Below, piece by piece: positions 33,773 to 45,777 of a stretch of DNA of 64,000 nt. The stretch comes from Macrostomum hystrix (Eukaryota > Platyhelminthes > Macrostomidae): assembly GCA_950097015.1 (NCBI GenBank), contig CATNEN010000039.1:682001-746000 (forward strand), written 5' to 3'. Within the stretch, counting starts at the first letter, position 1. Each line of letters begins with the position of its first letter. The translations under genes and the position numbers were made by a program. The notes under the pieces are model-generated. The model did no database searches and was not told the origin of the DNA. It saw only the letters and a list, made by a program, of their open reading frames with translations.

Positions 33773-36700
33773 ATGGCCCAGCAATTGGCTCAGCAGCTGC
33801 TTGACGATAGCGATTCCTCCGGCAGGCAGGACAGGCGCCTGGCTCTGGTGCAGCACCTGCGAGCGGCTCTGACTGCTGAGCAGCTGAAGCAGCAGCAGCA
33901 GCCTCAACAACAACAGCAGCTGCTCCAGCTGCATATTCATCTGCAGCAGCAGCGCCAGTGCTCAGGTGTGCCGCTCGACAATGCCACAGCGCAGAACCTG
34001 CTGAGCTGGCTGGAGCGCCAGCTGCGGCAGCACCAGCAGCTGAGTGAGTACCGCACAGCCCTTCTGCAGCTGCTGCAGACTGTGCCCGGAGACTGCCTCG
34101 TCGCCTGCCGACTGTCACGTGGCCTCGCCCAACAGCTGCTGCTCTCCGCAGGCCTCACAAGTGCCGCTGCTGTTGCCGCCGCAGCCGCAGCGGCCGCCGC
34201 TACAGACGAGACACACCAGCGCGACGCCACGGCGAACGAGGCCGCGCAGATCAGCTTGACCTGCATCCTGAGCTTGCTGACCCATGTGAGTGCGGCTCCG
34301 TGCTTCTGGCTTCTGGAATGACTTCCACCCGCTCTGAGAATGACTTCCACCCGCTCTGAGAATGACTTCCACCCGCTCTGAGAATGACTTCCACTGAGTA
34401 CTGGGTGTGTAAATCTCCCCAACTGAGTACTGTGTTGTGTGAATCTCCCCAACTGAGTACTGTGTTGTGTGAATCTCCCCAACTGAGTACTGTGTTGTGT
34501 GAATCTCCCCAACTGAGTACTGTGTTGTGTGAATCTCCCCAACTGAGTACTGTGTTGTGTGAATCTCCCCAACTGAGTACTGGGGTGCGTGAATCTCCCC
34601 TACCGAGTACTGGGGTGTGTGAATCTCCCCAACTGAGTACTGGGATTTGTAAATTGTCTCCTATGTGTACTGGGTAGGCTAAATATCCCACTTTTAGTAC
34701 TTGGATGTTAAATTGTTCCTGAAGCCTTAGCCATCTAAGCTTCTATCATACTATTCGGTAATCTGAAGTGCTATTGATCGGTTATTGATAGCGGCTCCAG
34801 TCCGGAAGTTGTACATCGGTGTAATTTTTGGTTAGTGGAATGAAGCCATTCAATAATTATACACTTCTTCTCCTCTCTGCACTCCAGTTTAACCATCTTC
34901 ATTTCATTTTCCGCAGATGCCCCTGTCGGCCGCTGACGCCTTCTGCGCTGAAGGCGTCCTGCACGGCCTCATCGACCGGGTGCGCACCTTCCGCGATCCC
35001 TGCATCAGCTGGGACTTCAAGCTGGCGGACATCGAAGTGCTGGATCGAGTGCTGCGGGCCATGCCGTCCCTGGCACCCATGGTGAGCTGTTGGGTGTCTC
35101 ACGGCTGTTCCAGGGCTCAGCTGTTGGGTGTCTCACGGCTGTTCCAGGGCTCAGCTGTTGGGTGTCTCACGGCTGTTCCAGGGCTCAGCTGTTGGGTGTC
35201 TCACGGCTGTTCCAGGGCTCAGCTGTTGGGTGTCTCACGGCTGTTCCAGGGCTCAGCTGTTGGGTGTCTCACGGCTGTTCCAGGGCTCAGCTGTTGGGTG
35301 TCTCACGGCTGTTCCAGGGCTCAGCTGTTGGGTGTCTCACGGCTGTTCCAGGGCTCAGCTGTTGGGTGTCTCACGGCTGTTCCAGGGCTCAGCTGTTGGG
35401 TGTCTCACGGCTGTTCCAGGGCTCAGCTGTTGGGTGTCTCACGGCTGTTCCAGGGCTCAGCTGTTGGGTGTCCCAATGCTATTCCCTGGGCTCAGCTGTT
35501 CTCACTGCTGTTCCAGGGCCCAGCTGTTGGGTGTCCCACTGCTATTCCCTGGGCTCAGCTGGTGTCCCACTGCTATTCCCTGGGCTCAGCTTTTCTCATT
35601 GCTGTTCCAGGGCTCAGCTGTTGGGTGTCCCACTGCTATTCCCTGGGCTCAGCTGTTCTCACTGCTGTTCCAGGGCCCAGCTGTTGGGTGTCTCACTGCT
35701 GATCCAGAGCTCAGCTGTACTCACCAGGTCGTCTCATTGTGGAGGCGTGAACCCATCAATATTCCCGTCCAGTAGGGCTGGTTTTCGGCAAATTCCGTTT
35801 TCAAGGTCGGCGCTCTGCACAATGCCAGGCCGCGGCCTTCCTTCCCTTTATTTGTCAGCTTCTTTATGGAAGGTATCCGGAGTTTTCCATTCCTTCAACA
35901 CGCGGGCCATTGTGCATTACCAATCAAGCAGGCATGCGGTTGGCAGTCTAGCATTAATGCGATGAACTGTTGAAATTCCAGCTGTGTTATTAGCTCGCCT
36001 GCAGCTTTTATATTGTACTGATGCGCTGGAATCCACTCCGTACGGATGGCACAGCGGCAGCCTTTCGATCAATGCGCATGTGCTGTGAGATGGAGCCAAA
36101 GATTGAGCAGTGCATCTCCTTCCTCGAACAAATAGCCACGGTTTCGTGTCGTGTTGGGCCATTCCCAAGCCTGCGTCCTAAGACTGTACGCAGGCTTAGG
36201 AGTAGCTGCGGCTGCGCTGTGCATCTGGCCCAGCTAAGATGCCATGGACTGAACAGCTGTACGCAGGCTTAGGAGTAGCTGCGTGAAGTAGGACTGGCAG
36301 AACGAATTGGGGTTTCTTTAGAAAAAATCTGAATATTTATCGGTTCGGACAAATCAGTTCGGATTTGTCAGTTCACATAAATGGATTTTCGCTATTTTTT
36401 ATCTTTGGCCGCAGGTCTACCGCAATCTGGACGGCTTCGTCTACCTCATGGAGGTGCTCGACCTCATCATCAGCGACTGTCGCAGCCCCCGGCCTCTGAC
36501 GCCGCAGGAGCAGGCTCTGGTGTGCCTGGTGCTTCGCGTGCTGGCCTGCCTGGCTGGCAGCCACGACCGCGACAACCTCAGTCCGGACGAGGAGGCGCAC
36601 TATCTGCGACTGGTCTCGCTGGTGCACGACCTGCTGCTGCTGCCACCCGGCTCGGACCGGCGACCACTGCTCGAGGCCAGCCTGGAGGCGCTGCTGACCG

Positions 36701-39700
36701 TGCCGCTGGTCGCCTTCGAGGAGCTCACCACGCCGCTTGAAGGCCCGGTGGATTCAGCATGCCGGTTCGATGGCAAGAATCTGTCAGCTGTCAACTCCCT
36801 TGTGGATTTCCTGCGCCACTGCCTGCGCGAGGTGTCGCACGAGCTGCCGCCGACGGAGCTGCCGCTGCCTGCAGCCACCACCGCCAGCAGCGTCAGCGCC
36901 TGCCTCACCGTGCTCACCGAGGCCTCCATCTCCCAGCGCTCCGTGCGCCGCTTCCTCCGTTCGCTTATCCTGCCGAAGCATCCGCGCCCGACTGCCGCCC
37001 CGGCCGCAGCCGCCGCAGCCGGCGACATCGACACCGAGGACGAGTCGGTGACGGAGACCGAGGCCAACTGCCTCTTGTCCGACCTGTGCCGGCTTGTCAG
37101 CGGCGGCGGCCTCGAAGGCGTCTGCGGCGCCAGCGGCCACGGCCTTGGTGGCGGGCTGGCCAGGCAGGCGGGCCAGCTGCTGTTTGTGCTGTGCAAGGAG
37201 AGCGCGGCCAAGGTGGTGCGTCACACAGGTGAGAGTGATTTGCACTTTTGTAGCTCAAGGGTGAGCGGCAATTTAACTAAGGCTGCCCCCCACCTGCTAT
37301 CTGGGGTCTCCTTGCCCGAAGCCCAGCTTATCGCTTAGCACTTCTTGTTTGCTTTAACGAAGAAAAATATCTCGCCACAGTTCATCCGCCCACACCCGCT
37401 TCGCCTTCCTCGCCTCTTGCCCCCTCCGCCCGCGGCCCTCTAATTCCCAAGTGTAGGCGAGGCTGTGCGTGCGTGGGCAAATCTATATTTAGCTCTTATG
37501 GGCAATTTTTAGGACGAAGCTCACGTCACACGGCAGTCCTCATCTGCCCCTTCCGCACTCACACAAATCACCCCTTCACATACACTCAATCGCTCACTCA
37601 CTCACTCACTCACTCACATACACTCACTCACTCACTCACTCACTCACTCACTCACTCACACACACTCACTCACTCACTCACTCACTCACTCACTCACTCA
37701 CTCACTCACATACACTCACTCACTCACTCACTCACTCACTCACTCACTCACTCACTCACACACACTCACTCACTCACTCACTCACTCACATACACTCACT
37801 CACTCACTCACTCACTCACTCACTCACTCACTCACTCACACACACTCACTCACTCACTCACTCACTCACTCACTCACTCACTCACTCACATACACTCACT
37901 CACTCACTCACTCACTCACTCACTCACTCACTCACTCACACACACTCACTCACTCACTCACTCACTCACTCACTCACTCACTCACTCACATACACTCACT
38001 CACTCACTCACTCACTCACTCACTCACTCACTCACTCACTCACTCACTCACTCACTCACACACACTCACTCACTCACTCACTCACTCACTCACTCACTCA
38101 CTCACTCACTCACATACACTCACTCACTCACTCACTCATTCACTCACATACACTCACTCACTCACTCACTCACTCACTCACTCACTCACACACACTCACT
38201 CACTCACTCACTCACTCACACACACTCACTCACACACACTCACTCACTCACTCACTCACACACACTCACTCACTCACTCACTCACTCACTCACTCACACA
38301 CACTCACTCTCTCACTCACGCTGAGTTGAACTCCAGGAAGTTCGTTGGCAATAAGCGACATTTCAAAGGCCAGCCACCGGCTCTGACTGCTTGATTTTCC
38401 TATTCAGCCCCAGAGCTGTCCAGATCCCCTGCCCCCTGTGCCCGGAGGCGCAAAGTGCACTTTTATTAGCATAAATATGGCTCCAAAAATAGAACTCGCT
38501 GCGCAATAGTGAAGCCCCCGCCACCCCGGCCCTCTGGGGGCGGGCGAGCAACTTCACACGGCTCCGCTCTCTCGGAGGCTCTGCTTTTAACTTTCTATTT
38601 TTAGAATCCTCTGCCCCTTGTTCTTGTCCGTCCTCCAAAAGGAGAGAGGGAGAGGACGCAGAGTGGGGTCGGAGATGGGCGAAAAACAAGGAATCGATTC
38701 GGCTGGAGTTGATGAGGAACGGCCCGGACAGTCTCTAAGCGCGATGTCCGCCTCGACCCCGCCCCCGTACTGACTAGCGCAACGGGGCAGATCCGGGCCT
38801 TGGCCTGCCGCCCCCGCTCCACTCTCCTCTCCCGATATTATAAGCCGTACTTTTCTTTTCTCTCTTGCCGATTGATTTCCTTCCCTCCCGCTCCCGCTGA
38901 ACCACGTTCGGTCACGCTTCGGCTATGCGGACTCCGGCTCGCTTCCGATTGTTATTATTGCTCAGCTGCCTGTCATTGAATTCCCTCACAGCCAGCTTGG
39001 CTTGGCTGTGATAAGGCTGAAATATTACAGATGGTTCTCATCCACTCTGCTTCAGCTGCTCACTCCCTGCTCTGCTCTCCTGTTCTCATCCGCTCTGCTT
39101 CAGCTGCTCACTCCCTGCTCTGCTCTCCTGTTCTCATCCGCTCTGCTTCAGCTGCTCACTCCCTGCTCTGCTCTCCTGTTCTCATCCGCTCTGCTTCAGC
39201 TGCTCACTCCCTGCTCTGCTCTCCTGTTCTCATCCGCTCTGCTTCAGCTGCTCACTCCCTGCTCTGCTCTCCTGTTCTCATCCGCTCTGCTTCAGCTGCT
39301 AACTCCCTGCTCTGCTCTCCTGTTCTCATCCGCTCTGCTTCAGCTGCTCACTCCCTGCTCTGCTCTCCTGTTCTCATCCGCTCTGCTTCAGCTGCTAACT
39401 CCCTGCTCTGCTCTCCTGTTCTCATCCGCTCTGCTTCAGCTGCTAACTCCCTGCTCTGCTCTCCTGTTCTCATCCGCTCTGCTTCAGCTGCTAACTCCCT
39501 GCTCTGCTCTCCTGTTCTCATCCACCCGCTCTTTCTCTCCCTCAATGCCTACCTGCTTCTCTCCCTCAATGCCTACCCACTAATCTCCCTCAATGCCTAC
39601 CCACTTCTCTCCCTCATACCCACTCCCTCTCTCCCTCGCTACCCATCACAATTATCCCTTTCGCACACTTTCGTCTGAAGTTCCAAGTGTCAATCAATCA

Positions 39701-42700
39701 AAGTTGAGGTGCCACTGTGATTCGCAGCGCAGCCGTCTCAGTGAGGAGGTCAGGGCTGCCAAGTGTCAATCAATCAAAGTTGAGGTGCCACTGTGATTCG
39801 CAGCGCAGCCGCCTCAGTGAGGGGGTCAGGGCTGCCAAGTGTCAATCAATCAAAGTTGAGGTGCCACTGTGATTCGCAGCGCAGCCGCCTCAGTGAGGGG
39901 GTCAGGGCTGCCAAGTGTCAATCAATCAAAGTTGAGGTGCCACTGTGATTCGCAGCGCAGCCGCCTCAGTGAGGGGGTCAGGGCTGCCAAGTGTCAATCA
40001 ATCAAAGTTGAGGTGCCACTGTGATTCGCAGCGCAGCCGCCTCAGTGAGGGGGTCAGGGCTGCCAAGTGTCAATCAATCAAAGTTGAGGTGCCACTGTGA
40101 TTCGCAGCGCAGCCGCCTCAGTGAGGGGGTCAGGGCTGCCAAGTGTCCCCAACCTGTGCCGCTTTAGCTGCGGTGAAGCCTTAGAAATTCGCGCTCGAAC
40201 CCCGCACCGCTTTTGCGCGGCTTTTCCGTGTTGACAGGAAAATACTGCCCATTGGGCTTCCCGCCCTACTGGCCTGGGAACGGTTAGAACTCGCGAAAGT
40301 GTTGCTTCATGGGTGCCGTGGCCATTGTCCGGGTCGGTCCGTGCCTTACGAGTGCGTCAGAAGCGCACTTGCAGCTAACTGAACAGCTAATCCACGGTTT
40401 TTAGAGGCTGTGCGTGCCCAAAACTTGATTCTTAAAAGGACCATTGAAAGTTAATGTTTAAAAACCCTTGAAAACCCGAATCTAAATATGAGAATTTATA
40501 CCAATTGATTACACCTGCCCTAATTGAGCCGGGTGTGCAGCCGACAGCACAGTCGCAGCTATTGTGCGGCACATCTGGATGGCTGCGTATGGCAGTTCAG
40601 TCCATGGACTTGTGGGGGAACGCCACAGCCACAATAAATTACCCCAGCAAATGCTGGCACCATTTATCAGCTGGGTGAACTGAAGCAATGCAGAGTTAAC
40701 TGTCTTGCTAACAAGCACAAATCGTTCCACTCTAGAACCCACGACCTCAAAGTCTTGCGTCCGACGCACTGAACATTAGGCTACCACTCCGTCTAAAAAA
40801 ACTAAATATTCTAAAGCCATTAAAAAAAACTAACGCATCTTCCTAAACCCTTACAAAGCAGAATCTTGTGAAACCAAAAAGCAGAATCTTGTGAAACCAA
40901 AAAACAGAATCTTGTGAAACCAAAAAGCAGAATCTTGTGAAACCAAAAAACAGAATCTTGTGAAACCAAAAAGCAGAATCTTGTGAAACCAAAAAACAGA
41001 ATCTTGTGAAACCAAAAAACAGAATCTTGTGAAACCAAAAAGCAGAATCTAGTGAACCCAAAAAACAGAATCTTGTGAAACCAAAAAGCAGAATCTTGTG
41101 AAACCAAAAAACAGAATCTTGTGAAACCAAAAAGCAGAATCTTGTGAAACCAAAAAACAGAATCTTGTGAAACCAAAAAGCAGAATCTTTTGAAACCAAA
41201 AAGCAGAATCTTGTGAAACCAAAAAGCAGAATCTTGTGAAACCAAAAAGCAGAATCTTGTGAAACCAAAAAGCAGAATCTTGTGAAACCAAAAAGCAGAA
41301 TCTTGTGAAACCAAAAAGCAGAATCTTGTGAAACCAAAAAGCAGAATCTTGTGAAACCAAAAGGTAGAATCTTGTGAAACCAAAAAGCAGAATCTTGTGA
41401 AACCAAAAAGCAGAATCTTGTGAAACCAAAAAGCAGAATCTTGTGAAACCAAAAAGCAGAATCTTGTTAAACCAAAAAGCAGAATCTTGTGAAACCAAAA
41501 AACAGAATCTTGTGAAACCAAAAAGCAGAATCTTGTGAAACCAAAAAACAGAATCTTGTGAAACCAAAAAGCAGAATCTAGTGAAACCAAAAAGCAGAAT
41601 CTTGTGAAACCAAAAAGCAGAATCTTGTGAAACCAAAAAGCAGAATCTTGTGAAACCAAAAAGCAGAATCTTGTTAAACCAAAAAGCAGAATCTTGTGAA
41701 ACCAAAAAACAGAATCTTGTGAAACCAAAAAGCAGAATCTTGTGAAACCAAAAAACAGAATCTTGTGAAACCAAAAAGCAGAATCTTGTGAAACCAAAAA
41801 GCAGAATCTAGTGAAACCAAAAAACAGAATCTTGTGAAACCAAAAAGCAGAATCTTGTGAAACCAAAAAACAGAATCTTGTGAAACCAAAAAGCAGAATC
41901 TTGTGAAACCAAAAAACAGAATCTTGTGAAACCAAAAAGCAGAATCTTTTGAAACCAAAAAGCAGAATCTTGTGAAACCAAAAAGCAGAATCTTGTGAAA
42001 CCAAAAAGCAGAATCTTGTGAAACCAAAAAGCAGAATCTTGTGAAACCAAAAAGCAGAATCTTGTGAAACCAAAAAGCAGAATCTTGTGAAACCAAAAAG
42101 CAGAATCTTGTGAAACCAAAAGGTAGAATCTTGTGAAACCAAAAAGCAGAATCTTGTGAAACCAAAAAGCAGAATCTTGTGAAACCAAAAAGCAGAATCT
42201 TGTGAAACCAAAAAGCAGAATCTTGTTAAACCAAAAAGCAGAATCTTGTGAAACCAAAAAGCAGAATCTTGTGAAACCAAAAAGCAGAATCTTGTGAAAC
42301 CAAAAAGCAGAATCTTGTGAAACCAAAAGGTAGAATCTTGTGAAACCAAAAAGCAGAATCTTGTGAAACCAAAAAGCAGAATCTTGTGAAACCAAAAAGC
42401 AGAATCTTGTGAAACCAAAAGGTAGAATCTTGTGAAACCAAAAAGCAGAATCTTGTGAAACCAAAAAGCAGAATCTTGTGAAACCAAAAAGCAGAATCTT
42501 GTGAAACCAAAAAGCAGAATCTTGTGAAACCAAAAAGCAGAATCTTGTGAAACCAAAAAGCAGAATCTTGTTACGTTGTAAAACCAAAAAGCTGAATTTT
42601 GGAAACCAAAAAGCTGAATCTTCTGAAAAATTCACGCCAAAAAAACGCCCGCCATCTCGCAGGCCTGTCCGACTTCCCGTCGCTGGTGCACTCCCTGCAG

Positions 42701-42853
42701 ATCCCCTGCCAGCAGGCCTCTGCGGCGCTCAGTCTGGACACGTACTCGTCTGACAGCTCCGACGGTGAGGAGGAAGTCTTCTGTCGGGAGGACGAGGCCT
42801 CCGACTGCCAGCTGGCGCGGTCTGCCAGTGGGTCCCGGCCGCGCGACACGTGA
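33773..42853 (+). CDS. RIC8: RIC8/synembryn, G-alpha chaperone and exchange factor (four exons)
   Basis: Ric-8 proteins fold nascent G-protein alpha subunits and act as non-receptor exchange factors in the cytoplasm. Exons 33773-34285, 34917-35081, 36415-37228 and 42663-42853 join in frame (phases 0, 0, 1) for 560 aa, near the usual 530-560. Recognisable blocks are SLEALLTVPLVAFEELTTPL with NLSAVNSLVDFL, TVLTEASISQRSVRRFLRSL, and QLLFVLCKESAAKVVRHTG, the last matching the conserved FLFVLCxESVPRFIKYTG block. The N-terminus is Gln-rich. The last exon has an acidic Ser/Asp stretch (SSDSSDGEEE), like the CK2 sites of vertebrate Ric-8A. The conserved NAAGLL segment and the C-terminal MKLVxMFDKL helix are not found. 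A GTGAGG at 42849 could be a donor leading to an unseen exon. Intron 3 is 5.4 kb of repeats. Confidence 0.85.
34315..34670. repeat. 22-bp and 30-bp minisatellites in RIC8 intron 1
   Basis: Three copies of AATGACTTCCACCCGCTCTG+AG, then about nine copies of a 30-bp unit containing GTGTGAATCTCCCCAACTGA followed by GTACTGTGTT. The units are unrelated to each other. Confidence 0.93.
35085..35720. repeat. 34-bp minisatellite in RIC8 intron 2
   Basis: About eleven almost identical 34-bp units (GTTGGGTGTCTCACGGCTGT, then TCCAGGGCTCAGCT) run from three bases after the donor at 35082 to about 35475. Diverged longer variants (CCCACTGCTATTCCCTGGGC) continue to about 35720. Homogeneity falls sharply away from the exon. 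The remaining intron to 36414 is non-repetitive, except for a duplicated CTGTACGCAGGCTTAGGAGT at about 36186 and 36250. Confidence 0.94.
37585..38318. repeat. (TCAC)n array with higher-order punctuation, RIC8 intron 3
   Basis: About 730 bp of the tetranucleotide CACT interrupted at near-regular intervals by CACATACA or CACACACA. The two interruptions alternate through most of the array. Confidence 0.97.
39043..39525. repeat. 48-bp minisatellite in RIC8 intron 3
   Basis: Ten copies of a 48-bp unit (CTCATCCGCTCTGCTTCAGC, TGCTCACTCCCTGCTCTGCT, CTCCTGTT), with a C-to-A variant (GCTAACTCC) in later copies. Confidence 0.96.
39683..40146. repeat. 76-bp tandem repeat in RIC8 intron 3
   Basis: Six copies of a 76-bp unit starting CCAAGTGTCAATCAATCAAA and containing GATTCGCAGCGCAGCCGCCT. 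The first copy differs slightly (AGCCGTCTC, GAGGAGGTC), as if younger units arose by homogenisation of the right-hand copies. Confidence 0.96.
40500..40796 (-). mobile_element. tRNA-derived SINE-like element
   Basis: On the minus strand the first ~75 bases resemble a tRNA with internal pol III promoter. An A-box-like GTGGTAGCCTAATG sits near the start, then GTGCGTCGGACGCAAGA, and a B-box-like GTGGGTTCTAGAGT. A tRNA-unrelated body follows, including CACCCAGCTGATAAATGGTG and CCATCCAGATGTGCCGC, reminiscent of conserved SINE body domains. It lies antisense inside RIC8 intron 3. The B box is degenerate, so this is a fossil copy. The match to a named SINE family is from memory and not verified. Confidence 0.6.
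40855..42590. repeat. 23-bp minisatellite, about 74 copies, RIC8 intron 3
   Basis: A 1.7-kb array of GAATCTTGTGAAACCAAAAA+GCA. Variants GAAACCAAAAAACA, CTTTTGAAACC, CTAGTGAA and AAAGGTAG recur in the same order in blocks near 41160-41580 and 41940-42300, showing large block duplications. The unit has no stop codon on the minus strand in any frame, so a 578-codon frame exists without selection. It stops about 75 bp before the acceptor of exon 4. Confidence 0.97.
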
Positions 42854-43253
42854 GGCCTCGGCAGCTGGGCGATCAGCTGGGGAAGGCTCTGTTGACGAGG
42901 ATTTGATTTTATTTTCAGCGTCTTTTATATTAGACTGAGTTTTCTTTCAAATCCCCCTCAGAAATCTTTGTCGTTTTGGATCACTTGTAAATGCAGAAGT
43001 CTGAGTATTGCAAAGCTGCACATTAGCCGATGCACAATAAGCTGACGTTTCCTGTCTCTATTTGTTGCCCAAGCGTACTCGAACTGCGCACATACTGTGC
43101 GATAAGAAGCAGCATAACTCGGCTCCACGGCTCGCAGCAACACTCTTAACTGCTCTTCTCCAATACTTCGCTGCAACTTTGCCATGCTGTATCGTTTCTG
43201 AGTTTGTCGCTGTTAACATTATTGCATCTATGATATTTTAATTTCTATACCCC
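42854..43253. other. RIC8 3' flank
   Basis: No recognised gene. A minus-strand frame of 75 codons at 43185-42958 has no conserved motif. Confidence 0.35.
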
Positions 43254-43530
43254 AGATCCTCAGATCCCCAGATCCTCAGGATCCCCAGATCCTCAGGATC
43301 CCCAGATTCTCAGGATCCCCAGATCCTCAGGATCCCCAGATCCTCAGATCCCCAGATCCTCAGGATCCCCAGATCCTCAGGATCCCCAGATTCTCAGGAT
43401 CCCCAGATCCTCAGGATCCCCAGATCCTCAGATCCCCAGATCCTCAGATCCCCAGATCCTCAGGATCCCCAGATCCTCAGGATCCCCAGATCCTCAGGAT
43501 CCCCAGATCCTCAGGATCCCCAGATCACGC
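43254..43530. repeat. 17-bp minisatellite, GATC-rich
   Basis: About seventeen copies of CCCCAGATCCTCAGGAT with a shorter 14-bp form (CCCCAGATCCTCAGAT class). The unit is rich in GGATCC-like and GATC palindromes. Confidence 0.93.
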
Positions 43531-44445
43531 AGATTACGCAAGTAGATTTCAGTGATAAGAGCCAAATACGATGGCAAACGGATGCACCAATGCATGCTCT
43601 GAGAGTCTCGTATTGCAGCTGTTTACAAACAATTGTCTCAGTACTGTTTGTGTTGACTTTCCAGTATTAAATGTCTCTAGCAGTTTTTCTACATTCGACA
43701 AAGAAAATATTTTCCGCACTAGTTTTGGCGCTCCCATTTTTATCGGTTAATATTCTGCTGTCTGCGACCTGCGTACCGCGTTTGCTAGTCCCTGTTCCCA
43801 ACCTTGCAGCGGTATCTTGATTTCTCTATGATAAAATAGTGTGCATACTTTAAGCTTCTCGTGGATAATCCTTACTCTTTGTAAATATACCTGAATTTTC
43901 ATGTATATTCTTCAGCTCTCATGGATAATCATCAGTTCTCATTGGTTAATCTTCAAATATCATGTAGAATCTTTAATTGTCATGTATAATCCTCAATTAC
44001 AAGTATCATTGATAATATTTAAATCTAAAGGGTTCTGCTGGTTTTTACCGTCAGCAATACATAATTTCTGAAGCAGATTTGTTGCAGATTTGAAAACTAT
44101 TTTTTCCGTAACAGTTTTTGTTGATTGCGTGCCGGCAGTCTCTTTGAGTGTTGCATGTTTTTACACTTGTGGCTAAAAGGCTCCGTGCCCAAACCTGCAG
44201 CCAGTTGGGAAGCCGAACTCATTATGCGCTCCCAGACCCACCGCCCAAGCCATTACCCTGTTTACTGATTCGTGCGAAATTCAAAATGCGAAATTCCAAG
44301 AAATCACACCTAGGATGCGACGTCACGCGCCAAAAACTTCAGCGATACTTGTTTGTTTTTATTTTCTTTCTTTGACATCTTCGCTTTGGTCAGCAGCTTG
44401 CATAGGATAAATTCAGCTTTTCCTAGGTGCCCATTTCTTTTTCTG
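43531..44445. other. Intergenic, nothing recognised
   Basis: AT-rich DNA with degenerate recurrences of TCATGTATAATCTTCA near 43900-44010 but no regular array, and no conserved coding frame. Confidence 0.35.
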
Positions 44446-45145
44446 CTGGCTGAGATTCTCATAGTCTGCTCCCTGAAGGCTGAGATTCTCATAGTCTGCT
44501 CCCTGAAGGCTGAGATTCTCATAGTCTGCTCCCTGAAGGCTGAGATTCTCATAGTCTGCTCCCTGAAGGCTGAGATTCTCATAGTCTGCTCCCTGAAGGC
44601 TGAGATTCTCATAGTCTGCTCCCTGTAGGTTGAGATTCTCATAGTCTGCTCCCTGAAGGTTGAGATTCTCATAGTCTGCTCCCTGAAGGTTGAGATTCTC
44701 ATAGTCTGCTCCCTGAAGGCTGAAATTCTCACAGTCTGCTCCCTGAAGGCTGAGATTCTCATAGTCTGCTCCCTGAAGGCTGAGATTCTCATAGTCTGCT
44801 CCCTGAAGGCTGAGATTCTCATAGTCTGCTCCCTGAAGGCTGAGATTCTCATAGTCTGCTCCCTGTAGGTTGAGATTCTCATAGTCTGCTCCCTGAAGGT
44901 TGAGATTCTCATAGTCTGCTCCCTGAAGGCTGAGATTCTCATAGTCTGCTCCCTGTAGGTTGAGATTCTCATAGTCTGCTCCCTGAAGGCTGAGATTCTC
45001 ATAGTCTGCTCCCTGAAGGCTGGGATTTTTGTTATCTACTCCCTGAATACTGGGATTCGTGTTATCTACTCCCATAAGGCTGGGATTCTTGTTTTCTTCT
45101 CCCTGAAGGCTGGGATTCTTATTTTCTACTCCCTGAAGGCTAGTA
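44446..45145. repeat. 30-bp minisatellite
   Basis: About 23 copies of CTGAGATTCTCATAGTCTGC+TCCCTGAAGG. The central copies are near-perfect; the right-hand copies decay (GGGATTCTTGTTTTCTTCTC). The minus strand is open in two frames for over 200 codons, which follows from the 30-bp period. Confidence 0.96.
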
Positions 45146-45777
45146 CTTTTATTAGCAGTCGAATTCAATTTCCATTTCTATATGTCAAATTGTTTCGCAG
45201 AAGCACAGAAATATTCTCCCCTGTTTACCAGAGGTTCATTGGTCACGTGATTGGAAGCACAATATTTTTCTCAGAAACGGGCGGTTTACAGAGCCTAGCA
45301 ATTCTGTGGCTTCCGTGCTAGGATCTTAGTTTGAAGGCCACTCATTGAAGTGGTTTGAAGCTTGAGGCTTGTATTTGATGTCGCGGTCATCTGATCAGCG
45401 TGCAGCCAACCTGCCGCATCCACCGGGCCTCTCATATCCCCTCTGTTAGTTTCTTCCCCTCCAGAGATGCCAATCTTACTTAATATGGAAATTCTGTCTT
45501 TTACGCTAGAAAAAGTAGCTGGAGATTTCCGAAATTCCCCTCCCTGCCGAATTTTATTCTAATTGAGCGGGCGGAAGGCCTGACCTGATACGGCTGCTTC
45601 TGAGAGCTGCTGTGCTTTCCTTTTACCGCTGAGGAAACCACTGTACTTCAATCGTAGAGCCTTCAGAGGCCTTTTGGCTGGTGGGATAATCGTCTAGCAC
45701 TTTTTGCTCAAAGGTGTGATAATCCTTAACCCCCCTGTCCTACAGATAAGAAATTACTCTAGCGCTTCCTACTGACA
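45146..45777. other. Intergenic, nothing recognised
   Basis: No conserved frame, RNA or repeat array is seen between the 30-bp and 33-bp arrays. Confidence 0.35.

Noticed and set aside
37473-38324. Ser-Leu-Thr-His repeat protein
   Set aside because: Translation of the (CACT)n tract in an intron.
40150-40220. Possible tRNA gene (GGGTTCGAGCGC on the minus strand)
   Set aside because: Only a B-box-like sequence is present; no A box at the right spacing and no cloverleaf could be drawn.
40820-42556. 578-codon minus-strand open frame (FWFHKILLFGFTRF repeat)
   Set aside because: It is the direct translation of a 23-bp minisatellite whose unit lacks stops in every minus-strand frame, lies inside RIC8 intron 3 and has no domain or start context.
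42958-43737. Two minus-strand frames of 62-75 codons flanking the 17-bp array
   Set aside because: No motif, no splice context, and no resemblance to each other beyond chance.
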